DNA from: an uncultured Clostridia bacterium
Lineage (GTDB): Bacteria > Bacillota > Clostridia > TANB77 > CAG-508
DNA length: 13,126 nucleotides
Direction: 5' to 3'
NCBI GenBank assembly: GCA_934177795.1
Contig: CAKPPS010000031.1
Coordinates: forward strand, 1-13,126
Shown: positions 1-6,598 of the stretch, piece after piece
Numbering within the stretch: the first letter of the stretch is position 1
Layout of the letters: every line of letters begins with the position of its first letter
The notes under the pieces: model-generated
Seen by the model: the letters and a program-made list of their open reading frames with translations, nothing else
Database searches by the model: none
Told to the model about the DNA's origin: nothing
Position numbers and translations under genes: made by a program

Positions 1-12
1 TTTGCTTATAAA

Positions 13-68
13 TAGCATTTACTTGGTAACTAGAATTTACTTTTTCCAAATAGAATTTACTTTTTCAA
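13..68. repeat. Three degenerate 20-bp tandem repeats at the window edge
   Basis: The 16-mer TAGAATTTACTTTTTC occurs at 31-46 and again at 51-66, giving a 20-bp period. A more diverged copy (TAGCATTTACTTGGTAAC) occupies 13-30. The repeats lie just outside the left inverted repeat of the insertion sequence that starts at 94, so they are not part of it. Short multi-copy repeats of this kind occur at the ends of IS21-like elements, so this could be the terminus of another mobile element extending to the left. That is an inference; no gene of such an element is visible. Confidence 0.55.
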
Positions 69-93
69 TTGACCATAAGTATCTGTTAAGTAA

Positions 94-107
94 TTCGTGG
101 CAAAATT
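94..107 (+). repeat. Left terminal inverted repeat of the IS
   Basis: TTCGTGGCAAAATT is perfectly complementary to 1925-1938. The inner part also forms its own small palindrome, GGCAAAA-T-TTTTGCC at 99-113. Confidence 0.75.
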
Positions 108-170
108 TTTGCCTATAAATTTTTGCGTATTTTTTGGCTATTTTTTCTCTTTTCAATTTACTATATTTTA

Positions 171-293
171 TCATAAAATTTTATGAAGGGAAATACGCTA
201 TGATAAAAATTTTATTACTGCTTCGTGAGCAACTCAAAGAAGCTGTAATACCGGCAAAATTACTACCCTTTTAATTCCCTTCGTAATTTTGCC
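171..293. other. Structured non-coding 3' region of the IS
   Basis: The 203 bp between the left inverted repeat and the transposase stop codon contain no gene but several paired segments. There is a 16-bp perfect palindrome at 171-186. An 8-bp pair (GAAGGGAA 185-192 with TTCCCTTC 275-282) encloses a hairpin of 213-224 with 239-250 (11 of 12 pairs, 14-nt loop). A perfect 11-bp stem (GGCAAAATTAC 253-263 with GTAATTTTGCC 283-293) competes with the 8-bp pair. The GGCAAAATT core repeats the terminal inverted repeat motif. It may be an extended transposase-binding end, a terminator for the transposase mRNA, or a structured RNA; I cannot tell which. Confidence 0.5.
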
Positions 294-310
294 TAAATTT
301 TCATCACAGT

Positions 311-1828
311 TTATCTATATATTAATTCACTTATTGGTTTATTTTCTAATATTTTCTTTAATTGAGGATATCCTTCTAAACTACCTTGTTTAAATGTATA
401 TAGTTTCTTTGCTTTTATTTTTTTCTTCTTCATTTCTTTTATGTTTTCTTCTATTTCAGCTATGTATCTTTCTGCATATTCTGTAAAACTTTCTGGTAAT
501 ATTTGTATATTTAAGTGTCTTATTATATCTGTACAACTTTCACTAGCATACATTGTAATTACTTTGGCTATATTTTCTGAACCATTTTTACTCCAACTCA
601 TTCTTTTCTTTTTCATTCTTCTTGTAAGCCTACAGTAATTATTACTTTCTTGACATCCCATATTTCTATACTTTAATCCTGTTTTTTTACTATATGTTTT
701 TAATTTCTGCTTTACGCCATCATAATCTTTATATCGTTTCATTGTTTCTTTTCGTTTATTTAAATATCTTTGTAACTCATTTAATTTTTCTACTTCTTCA
801 ACTTCACCATCATATTTATATTTTAATGCTTCTACATATTCTATCATTTTTGAATATTCTTTTTTGTAAAACATAGATTTTAAGATTTCTGAGTCTTCTG
901 TATCTCTTACATGAGTTGCGATTTTTTCTTTTAAATGATAACTGTCTGCTTGATATATTGCTTTTGTAACTAATAGTCTTTTTATCCAACTTCCACCATC
1001 ACTATTTAAAACTCTTAATTCTACTTTGTTCATGTCATATTTACTATGCAAATTAGCATTGGTAATATTTGCTATTTCTTCTCCTGTCATATATCCTGCT
1101 ACATATTCTTTTCCTACTAATTCATATCTATTTTTACCTATTTCTTTCCACCCTTCATAAGTCATTCCTAATTTTATTTCTATATTTCTTACTTTCTTTG
1201 GCACTTCTTCATTTGGATGTTCTTTTTTATATTTTTCAATTTGTTCTTTTCTATCTTTTCCTTGGGTATATATCATTATTCCATCTGCTTCTTGATAAAT
1301 TGTTGGTGTTTCTTTGGTTCCTGGCTGCAATTTATCACTTTGATGTGCTTCAACTTTTTCTTTTTCGTATTGCTTTATTTCTTCTCCTAATTTTTGTACT
1401 ATATTCCAAACTCCAACTCCACTTATTGATAATCCAGTCATTTTGCTTATCATTTCAGCACATACTCTATATGAAACTTCCGATATGTTTTGAACTATTA
1501 ATTCTATTACTCCTCCAGATATTTGTCCCATTTCTTTTATATTTAATATTTTATCTGTTAGATATACACATTTATTTTTACCATTTTCTTGCTTTTGTAT
1601 ATATTTAGTCCTTGTATATTCTACTAATCCTGTTTTGGCTTTCACTGTTGTTGTTTCTTTTCCTTTATGTCTAAATTTCTTGGTATCTCTACTATTCATT
1701 ATTTTCTTATCATATTCTTCTAACATATTTCTTAATATCTCATTTGCAAATTCACATGCAATTTTAAAAGCAATTTCTTCTAAATCCTTGAAACTTATTG
1801 TTTCTTTTGTTAAAATATTTTCAAGCAT
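311..1828 (-). CDS. ISLre2 family (UPF0236) transposase
   Basis: This 505-residue protein resembles ISLre2/UPF0236 transposases, which carry out DNA cut-and-paste or copy movement of their own element. The frame is open upstream, but I start at the ATG at 1828 (MLENILTKET) because AGGAGG sits 7 nt before it (1836-1841 on the plus strand). Family-like landmarks are GQISGGVIELI with the following helix-turn-helix-like stretch (SYRVCAEMISKMTGLSISGVGV, about residues 119-140), EADGIMIY (D182), LNSDGGSWIK (D277), QADSYHLKEKI (D295) and MSWSKNGSENIAKV (E418). The acidic residues are candidates for the DDE catalytic set; the exact triad is my inference. The C-terminal half is rich in Lys, Arg and Glu. 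The length is normal for the family and there is no frameshift, so it may be active. Confidence 0.88.
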   Translation of the reverse strand: MLENILTKETISFKDLEEIAFKIACEFANEILRNMLEEYDKKIMNSRDTKKFRHKGKETTTVKAKTGLVEYTRTKYIQKQENGKNKCVYLTDKILNIKEMGQISGGVIELIVQNISEVSYRVCAEMISKMTGLSISGVGVWNIVQKLGEEIKQYEKEKVEAHQSDKLQPGTKETPTIYQEADGIMIYTQGKDRKEQIEKYKKEHPNEEVPKKVRNIEIKLGMTYEGWKEIGKNRYELVGKEYVAGYMTGEEIANITNANLHSKYDMNKVELRVLNSDGGSWIKRLLVTKAIYQADSYHLKEKIATHVRDTEDSEILKSMFYKKEYSKMIEYVEALKYKYDGEVEEVEKLNELQRYLNKRKETMKRYKDYDGVKQKLKTYSKKTGLKYRNMGCQESNNYCRLTRRMKKKRMSWSKNGSENIAKVITMYASESCTDIIRHLNIQILPESFTEYAERYIAEIEENIKEMKKKKIKAKKLYTFKQGSLEGYPQLKKILENKPISELIYR

Positions 1829-1864
1829 TAAAATACCTCCTGTATATTGATTCGTACAAACCAA

Positions 1865-1893
1865 ATTATACACAAGGTATTTATGTTTGGCTA
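1865..1893 (-). promoter_or_regulatory. Probable transposase promoter
   Basis: Read on the minus strand, a perfect TATAAT (plus-strand 1865-1870) follows TAGCCA (1888-1893) by exactly 17 bp. The -35 matches the TTGACA consensus at four of six bases. It lies inside the IS, 24 bp upstream of the AGGAGG site of the transposase. The -35 overlaps the arm of the hairpin at 1891-1908. Confidence 0.6.
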
Positions 1894-1920
1894 GTCTTTT
1901 TAGACTAGTCTTATTTTTTT
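1891..1920 (+). terminator. Hairpin with T-rich tail inside the right IS end
   Basis: CTAGTCT (1891-1897) and AGACTAG (1902-1908) form a perfect 7-bp stem with a TTTT loop, followed on the plus strand by TCTTATTTTTTT. It has the form of a weak Rho-independent terminator for rightward transcripts that would be antisense to the transposase. Because it overlaps the transposase -35 element, it could instead be an operator. Confidence 0.4.
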
Positions 1921-1924
1921 ATTC

Positions 1925-1938
1925 AATTTTGCCACGAA
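1925..1938 (-). repeat. Right terminal inverted repeat of the IS
   Basis: AATTTTGCCACGAA is the exact reverse complement of 94-107. Pairing stops immediately inside and outside these 14 bp. Confidence 0.75.
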
Positions 1939-1954
1939 AAATTTAACTCATATT

Positions 1955-2089
1955 CAGGATAAAAACATGAGAAAATTTTTTTTAGTCATTAGTTGATATT
2001 TTACTGAAAATTTGTTTTAAAAAGTCCGTGTAACACATGATACAAGTGCATTATACAATCTAAAAAAGAAATTTCATGATTTTATCCTG
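1955..2089. repeat. 16-bp inverted repeat bracketing the spacer before scpB
   Basis: CAGGATAAAAACATGA (1955-1970) and the reverse complement of 2074-2089 (CAGGATAAAATCATGA) match at 15 of 16 positions, with about 100 bp between them. No ORF is visible in the spacer. The arrangement could be a small non-autonomous (MITE-like) element or a large regulatory stem-loop upstream of scpB. No target duplication was clear. Otherwise the 247 bp between the IS and scpB hold only A+T-rich DNA and, near 2125-2153, at best a weak promoter-like pair (TTTAGT, 17 bp, TATGAT). Confidence 0.4.
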
Positions 2090-2185
2090 ATATTTAAATA
2101 TGGTAATTTTATTTAGTGTTTTAATTTAGTAGACTTTTTTAGTTTTTTATGATATAAAAAAGAAAGAATTGAAGGAGTAAATGAT

Positions 2186-2755
2186 ATGGAAGAAGAAAAA
2201 ACAAAAGCAATAATAGAAGCAATTTTATTTGCAGCTGGAAGAGTAGTAAAAGTAAATGAGTTAATATTAGTGCTAGAAAAAAATGAAGATGAAATAGAAA
2301 ACATAATAAATAATATGAAAGATGAATATAGTAAAGAAAATAGAGGGATAGATATAATAAAAATAGAGGATGGATATCAATTGGCAACAAAGAAAGAATT
2401 ATATGAATATATATATTCGATTTTAGATAAAAGAACAAAGCCTAATTTATCACAAGCAGCATTAGAGACATTAGCTATTATTGCATATAATCCACGTATT
2501 ACAAGAGCTGAAATAGAAGCTATTAGAGGAGTATCAGCAGATGGGTGTGTGTATAAATTATTAGAATATAGGTTGATTAAAGAGGCTGGTAAAGCAGATT
2601 TACCAGGTAAACCAATGACATATAAAACAACAGAAGAATTTTTGAAATTGTTTGGTTATGCTTCATTATCAGATTTACCAGAATTACCTAAATATAAATT
2701 GGATAGTAATCAACAAGTTGTTATAGAAGAATTAGAAGAGAAAAATAAAGAATAA
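2186..2755 (+). CDS. scpB: Segregation and condensation protein ScpB
   Basis: ScpB is the small winged-helix subunit that, with the kleisin ScpA, binds SMC to form the bacterial condensin that compacts and segregates chromosomes in the cytoplasm. The 189-residue length is normal. Recognisable family stretches are IIEAILFAAGRVVKVNEL (about residues 9-26), GYQLATK (residues 63-69), LSQAALETLAIIAYNPRITRAEIEAIRGVSADG (residues 88-120) and GRxxxPGKPxxYxTTxxFLxxFG as KADLPGKPMTYKTTEEFLKLFG (residues 136-157). The ATG at 2186 is preceded by AAGGAG (2172-2177) at 8 nt; an overlapping ATG at 2181 is out of frame. scpA, normally just upstream, is not in the window; an IS lies 247 bp upstream instead. 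The gene ends in a shared terminator at 2754-2791. Confidence 0.95.
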   Translation: MEEEKTKAIIEAILFAAGRVVKVNELILVLEKNEDEIENIINNMKDEYSKENRGIDIIKIEDGYQLATKKELYEYIYSILDKRTKPNLSQAALETLAIIAYNPRITRAEIEAIRGVSADGCVYKLLEYRLIKEAGKADLPGKPMTYKTTEEFLKLFGYASLSDLPELPKYKLDSNQQVVIEELEEKNKE

Positions 2756-2791
2756 GAGCAAACAGGTATAATTATTGGCCTGTTTGCTCTT
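2754..2791. terminator. Strong hairpin between converging scpB and the OPRT-like gene
   Basis: AAGAGCAAACAGG (2754-2766) pairs perfectly over 13 bp with CCTGTTTGCTCTT (2779-2791); the loop is 12 nt. On the minus strand it is followed by TATTCTTTATTTTT, a good T-rich tail, so it should terminate the minus-strand gene at 2810. On the plus strand the tail is poor, but the stem is strong and starts inside the scpB stop codon. Confidence 0.85.
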
Positions 2792-2809
2792 GGGAAGGTT
2801 AAAAATAAC

Positions 2810-3667
2810 TTATTTTAAACCATATAAATTATTTTCAACCAATAATTTTGCTCTTTTAGCAGTTTTTGGGTCAGAATTTAAAGAGTTAGTTATAAATTCA
2901 GGATGAGCAATTAGAAAATTTTTCATAGTCTCATCAGGATTTTTAAAGAATTGTTTCAACATTATTAATTGATTTTCATTAATAATATTTTTATTTAAGG
3001 CAGTTTCAAATAAAGAATTATCAACGTTTACCAATGAAAAAGATTGAATTCCTTCGGCTTCAATTTTTTCTTTTCCACCTTGCATACGATCAACAACTAC
3101 GCAAGACCAACAAATACTACCATTTATATTTTTTATTGCAGGTATCCAAGCACGTATGTAACTAGAAGCAACAGTAATTAAATCAGCAATATGTAAAACC
3201 TTTTTACCAGAGATGTCAGTAATGATTTTAGAATGTGAAAAATTACTATCACTAACAATTGTACTTAAATCTTTATAAATTGAAATATGTGGTTTATTCA
3301 ATAAATAAGCAAGTATATTTGAAAAAAACCAATCTCTTCTTTCACCACCAGATATAAAATCAATTTCAGAAATATCAATATGTGATTCGATATATTTTTT
3401 CATAGAATCAATAATATTATGATAAATTTCATTTTGGGTATATTGTTTTAACACAGATTGAAAAACTTTTTCTGGTAAAGTTTGTTTGTCATTTAAGCAT
3501 TCATCAATAAATGATAAGAAATTTGTTGCTTGTTGCTCATCACCATAAACAAAATGTGTGTTTATAAAATAAGGACCTATTTTGCCAGAAGTATACCAAA
3601 AAGGTTTGTTTTCTTCACAAAATTTTATAGCTTTGGTTTCAAATAAATAAGATATTATATCAGACAT
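2810..3667 (-). CDS. Orotate phosphoribosyltransferase-like protein
   Basis: This 285-residue protein resembles type I phosphoribosyltransferases of the PyrE kind, which join orotate to PRPP to make OMP. PFWYTSGKIGPYFINTHFVYG (residues 22-42) resembles the N-terminal SGxxSPxYxD region of PyrE. KKVLHIADLITVASSY (155-170) is in the place of the PRPP loop (usually VVEDVITTGGS), and VVDRMQGGKEKIEAEGI (191-207) matches the following strand and turn. Oddities: the PRPP loop is degenerate (VASS in place of TTGGS), and the protein is about 80 residues longer than ordinary PyrE, with a helical C-terminal tail. The start ATG at 3667 follows AAAGGAGG at 6 nt; the frame is open further upstream. It diverges from pyrB, and the pyr operon has no other pyrE, so it may be the working enzyme, a salvage relative, or a regulator that binds PRPP or orotate. 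Confidence 0.72.
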   Translation of the reverse strand: MSDIISYLFETKAIKFCEENKPFWYTSGKIGPYFINTHFVYGDEQQATNFLSFIDECLNDKQTLPEKVFQSVLKQYTQNEIYHNIIDSMKKYIESHIDISEIDFISGGERRDWFFSNILAYLLNKPHISIYKDLSTIVSDSNFSHSKIITDISGKKVLHIADLITVASSYIRAWIPAIKNINGSICWSCVVVDRMQGGKEKIEAEGIQSFSLVNVDNSLFETALNKNIINENQLIMLKQFFKNPDETMKNFLIAHPEFITNSLNSDPKTAKRAKLLVENNLYGLK

Positions 3668-3695
3668 AAAAAATCCTCCTTTAAATTTTAAAATA

Positions 3696-3724
3696 ATAAT
3701 ATAATAAAAAAAGTAATAAGTCAA
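3696..3724 (-). promoter_or_regulatory. Promoter of the OPRT-like gene
   Basis: On the minus strand TTGACT (plus-strand 3719-3724) is followed after 17 bp by TATTAT (3696-3701), a near-consensus housekeeping promoter. The predicted start leaves a short untranslated leader carrying the AAAGGAGG site. It is only 36 bp from the divergent pyrB promoter. Confidence 0.65.
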
Positions 3725-3754
3725 ATTTAGCAAATAGAGTCTTTTATAATGAAA

Positions 3755-3789
3755 ACTATATTGACAAATTAGTCGATATTATATATAGT
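3755..3789 (+). promoter_or_regulatory. Promoter of the pyr operon, with operator-like symmetry
   Basis: A perfect TTGACA (3761-3766) is followed by 17 bp and TATAGT (3784-3789). The predicted transcript would start near 3796, only some 23 nt before the pyrB start codon. That leaves no room for a PyrR-type antiterminator/terminator leader. The promoter is bracketed by an inverted repeat ACTATAT (3755-3761) / ATATAGT (3783-3789), and an imperfect palindrome GACAAATTAGTC (3763-3774) lies across the -35 and spacer. These could bind a repressor, but no regulator gene is visible. Confidence 0.7.
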
Positions 3790-3818
3790 AATGAAAGAAA
3801 AAAATTAAGGAGGAAACA

Positions 3819-4733
3819 ATGAAACATTTAATTGATATTAAAGATTTATCAACAAATGAAATTGATGGACTTATTAATACAGCAAAAGATATAATTAATA
3901 ACAAAGAAAAATATGCTAAGAAATGTGAAGGAAAAAAATTAGCAACATTATTTTATGAACCAAGTACAAGAACAAGATTAAGTTTTGAAGCAGCTATGTT
4001 GGAATTAGGAGGAAATGTATTAGGATTTTCTTCTGCTAATTCTAGTTCAGCATCAAAAGGAGAGAGTGTATCAGATACAGTAAGAGTTATAGGAGGATAT
4101 GCAGATATTATTGCAATGAGACATCCTAAGGAAGGAGCACCATTAGTTGCAAGCATGAAATCAGAAGTTCCAGTCATAAATGCAGGAGATGGTGGACATA
4201 ACCATCCAACGCAAACTTTAACAGATTTATTAACTATTCAATGTGAAAAACACAGATTAACTGATTTAACAATAGGAATCTGTGGAGATTTAAAATTCGG
4301 TAGAACCGTTCATTCTTTAATAGCGGCTATGTCAAGATATGAAAATATTAAATTCGTTTTAATTTCACCAAAAGAACTAAAAATACCAGATTATGTAAAA
4401 AAAGACATATTAGAAAAAAACAATATAGAATATTATGAAACAACAGATATAGAAGAAAAAATATCAGAATTAGACATTTTGTATATGACAAGAGTACAAA
4501 AAGAAAGATTTTTTAATGAAGATGATTATGTAAGATTAAAAGATTATTATATTTTAAATAAAGAAAAGCTAGAAAAAGCAAAAGAAGATTTATGTATTAT
4601 GCATCCACTTCCAAGAGTTAATGAAATATCTACAGATGTAGATGATGATAAAAGAGCGTGCTATTTTAAACAAGCAAAATATGGAAAATATATTAGAATG
4701 GCTCTAATATTGAGTTTATTAGAAATAAATTAA
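3819..4733 (+). CDS. pyrB: Aspartate transcarbamylase, catalytic subunit
   Basis: PyrB joins carbamoyl phosphate and L-aspartate to give N-carbamoyl-L-aspartate, the committed step of pyrimidine synthesis. The 304 residues are full length. Carbamoyl phosphate binding is shown by EPSTRTRLSFE (residues 47-57, with the STRTR core) and SSASKGES (76-83, K80 reaching into the neighbouring subunit's site). HPKEG (102-106) and HNHPTQTLTDLLTI (127-140) carry active-site His/Gln, and HPLPRVNEI (262-270) is the late substrate loop; DDDKRACYFKQ (275-285) replaces the usual DPRAxYFxQ. AAGGAGG lies 5 nt before the ATG. It is the first gene of the operon and is followed by the regulatory subunit gene, so the enzyme is probably the allosteric c6r6 form. 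Confidence 0.97.
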   Translation: MKHLIDIKDLSTNEIDGLINTAKDIINNKEKYAKKCEGKKLATLFYEPSTRTRLSFEAAMLELGGNVLGFSSANSSSASKGESVSDTVRVIGGYADIIAMRHPKEGAPLVASMKSEVPVINAGDGGHNHPTQTLTDLLTIQCEKHRLTDLTIGICGDLKFGRTVHSLIAAMSRYENIKFVLISPKELKIPDYVKKDILEKNNIEYYETTDIEEKISELDILYMTRVQKERFFNEDDYVRLKDYYILNKEKLEKAKEDLCIMHPLPRVNEISTDVDDDKRACYFKQAKYGKYIRMALILSLLEIN

Positions 4734-4757
4734 AGAGAAAATAAAATGGAAAGGAAG

Positions 4758-4789
4758 GTATAATATATTTAGTTTTAAATGTATTATAC
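4758..4789 (+). other. Intercistronic stem-loop between pyrB and pyrI
   Basis: Positions 4758-4771 and 4776-4789 pair over 14 bp (one would be a U-G pair in RNA) around the four-base loop GUUU. The stem ends one base before the only Shine-Dalgarno-like AAGG (4790-4793) of pyrI. It has no T tract, so it is not a terminator. It may set mRNA stability or the level of PyrI translation relative to PyrB. Confidence 0.6.
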
Positions 4790-4801
4790 AAGGTTTAAGT
4801 A

Positions 4802-5221
4802 ATGAATATAGATAGTATAAAAAATGGTTATGTAATAGATCATATAGAAGCAGGAAAAAGCTCTGAAATATATAATTATTTGAAACTAGGAGAATTAGAT
4901 ACAGCTGTAGCAATTATAAAAAATGCAAAAAGTAATAAAACTGGAAAAAAAGATATTATAAAAATAGACGAAAATACAAAGATTAATTTAGAAATATTAG
5001 GATATATAGATTCTAAAATAACAATAAATAAAATAGAAAATGGTAAAATTGTAGAAAAATTTCATCCTACATTACCAGAAAAACTAGTGAATATAGTAAA
5101 ATGTAAAAATCCAAGATGTATAACATCTATAGAACAAGGATTGCCACATATTTGTGAACTAGCAGATAGAAAAAATGAAGTCTATAGATGTAAATATTGT
5201 GAAGAAAAAGTTAATAAATGA
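4802..5221 (+). CDS. pyrI: Aspartate transcarbamylase, regulatory subunit
   Basis: PyrI binds nucleotide effectors and holds catalytic trimers together. The 139-residue protein has the nucleotide-binding N-terminal domain (IKNGYVIDHIEAGKS near the start and GKKDIIKIDE at residues 48-57, where the lysines that contact nucleotide phosphates are expected). The C-terminal domain has a four-cysteine zinc site: C101-x4-C106 and C130-x2-C133, as in the family. It is slightly shorter than the E. coli protein (153 residues). The Shine-Dalgarno site (AAGG, 8 nt before the ATG) is weak, unlike its operon neighbours, and sits directly behind a hairpin. Confidence 0.95.
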   Translation: MNIDSIKNGYVIDHIEAGKSSEIYNYLKLGELDTAVAIIKNAKSNKTGKKDIIKIDENTKINLEILGYIDSKITINKIENGKIVEKFHPTLPEKLVNIVKCKNPRCITSIEQGLPHICELADRKNEVYRCKYCEEKVNK

Positions 5222-5284
5222 ATGTAACATAAAGAAATCATAAGGATATTATAAAGATTTGTGCATTAGATAGGTAAGGAAGGA

Positions 5285-6574
5285 ATGAGATTGAATATGA
5301 GAATAGTATTAAAAAATGGACATGTAATAGATTACAAAAATAAAATAGACGAAATAAGTGACATTTTAATAGAAGATGGAAAAATTATAAAAATAGCGAA
5401 AAAGATAGACGAGAATGTGGAAAAAGAGATAGATTGTACAAATTTAAAAGTAATACCAGGAATGATAGATATACATTGTCATTTAAGAGAACCTGGTTTT
5501 GAATATAAGGAAACAATAGAAACAGGAGCTAAAAGTGCTGTAGCAGGAGGTTTTACAACAATATGTCCAATGCCTAATACTAAACCTACTCCAGACAATA
5601 AAGAAACTTTAGAAAAAATCATAGAAAAAGGTAAAAGAGTAGATTTATGTAATATATTGCCTTATGCATCTGTAAGTAAAGGAGAAAAGGGTGAAGAATT
5701 AGTAGATTTTGCAGAACTAAAAGAAGCTGGAGCAATTGCATTTTCAGATGATGGAATGCCTGTAATAAACAGTAATATGATGAGACAAGCAATGATAGAA
5801 GCAGACAAATTAAATACTTATGTAGCCTCACACTGTGAGGAAAAATCAGTATCAGCAGGAGCTATAAATGCAGGGAAAATAGCAGATAAACTAGGAGTAA
5901 AAGGAGTATTACCAGAAGCAGAAGAAATTATGGCAGCAAGAGAAATAGTAATATCAGAAACAAATAATATTAGAGGACATATATGCCATATAAGTACAAA
6001 AACAAGTAAAAGAATGATAAGAGATGCAAAAAATAGAGGAGTAAAAATAACTTGTGAAACATGTCCACATTATTTTACTTTTACAGTAGAAGAAGTATTA
6101 AATTCAGGTACAAATGCAAAAATGAATCCACCACTTAGAGAAGAAAAAGATAGAATGGCAATTATAGAAGGATTAAAAGATGGAACAATAGATTGTATAA
6201 TAACAGATCATGCACCACATTCAGAAGAAGAAAAAAATGTGGAATTGGCTAAAGCACCAAATGGAATAATAGGTTTTGAAACAGCACTCTCAGCAGAGAT
6301 AATGAATTTAGTAGAACCTGGATATATAGATTATCAAAATTTAGTAAGATTAACATCTTATACACCAGCAAAATTATTAAAAATAGATAATGAAAGAGGA
6401 TGTATTGAAGTGGGAAAAATGGCAGACATAACAATATTTGACCCAGAAGAAGAATATGTATATACGAAAGAAAATATAGTATCAAAATCTAAGAATAGTC
6501 CATTTATAGGAAAAAAATTGAAAGGAAAAGTAAAATATACAATTGTAAATGGAAAAATAGTGTATAAAGATTAA
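5285..6574 (+). CDS. pyrC: Dihydroorotase (type I, zinc amidohydrolase)
   Basis: PyrC closes N-carbamoyl-L-aspartate to dihydroorotate. The metal ligands of the amidohydrolase fold are all present: HCH in DIHCHLREPG (H64, H66), FSDDG (D155/D156), ASHCEE (H183), ICHIST (H235) and ITDHAPHS (D308). NPPLREEKDR (281-290) is the substrate-binding segment. The 429-residue length is typical of the type I class, which uses an Asp rather than a carbamylated Lys bridge. The start is uncertain: ATG at 5285 nearly touches the AAGGAAGG site (5276-5283), TTG at 5291 has the best spacing (7 nt), and the ATG at 5297 gives the N-terminus most like relatives (MRIVLKNGHVID). The true protein may be 2-4 residues shorter. 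Confidence 0.95.
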   Translation: MRLNMRIVLKNGHVIDYKNKIDEISDILIEDGKIIKIAKKIDENVEKEIDCTNLKVIPGMIDIHCHLREPGFEYKETIETGAKSAVAGGFTTICPMPNTKPTPDNKETLEKIIEKGKRVDLCNILPYASVSKGEKGEELVDFAELKEAGAIAFSDDGMPVINSNMMRQAMIEADKLNTYVASHCEEKSVSAGAINAGKIADKLGVKGVLPEAEEIMAAREIVISETNNIRGHICHISTKTSKRMIRDAKNRGVKITCETCPHYFTFTVEEVLNSGTNAKMNPPLREEKDRMAIIEGLKDGTIDCIITDHAPHSEEEKNVELAKAPNGIIGFETALSAEIMNLVEPGYIDYQNLVRLTSYTPAKLLKIDNERGCIEVGKMADITIFDPEEEYVYTKENIVSKSKNSPFIGKKLKGKVKYTIVNGKIVYKD

Positions 6575-6598
6575 AATATATTGGAAGGAGCCAATAAA

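Larger units (their letters stand above)
94..1938 (-). mobile_element. ISLre2-family insertion sequence (about 1.85 kb)
   Basis: The element is bounded by a 14-bp perfect inverted repeat (TTCGTGGCAAAATT at 94-107 and its reverse complement at 1925-1938) and holds one complete transposase gene on the minus strand. The length and the single long ORF fit the ISLre2 family. I could not find a convincing target duplication: the 9 bases outside the left end (85-93) and the right end (1939-1947) do not match. The insertion may therefore be old, or the true ends may differ by a few bases. Its right end lies 247 bp before scpB, in the position where scpA is often found, so it may have separated these genes, but what lies to the left is not in the window. 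Confidence 0.8.

Noticed and set aside
13..68. CRISPR array
   Set aside because: The repeats are only about 16 bp with about 4-bp gaps; there are no unique spacers of proper length and no cas genes.
1069..1608. 179-residue plus-strand open frame inside the transposase
   Set aside because: Leu/Phe/Tyr-rich shadow of the transposase gene on the opposite strand; no family resemblance.
85..1947. Target-site duplication of the IS
   Set aside because: The 9-bp flanks (85-93 and 1939-1947) do not match, and shifting the ends by a few bases did not produce a convincing duplication.
3668..3818. PyrR-binding attenuator or other riboswitch ahead of pyrB
   Set aside because: The predicted leader is too short and no terminator/antiterminator pair is visible.
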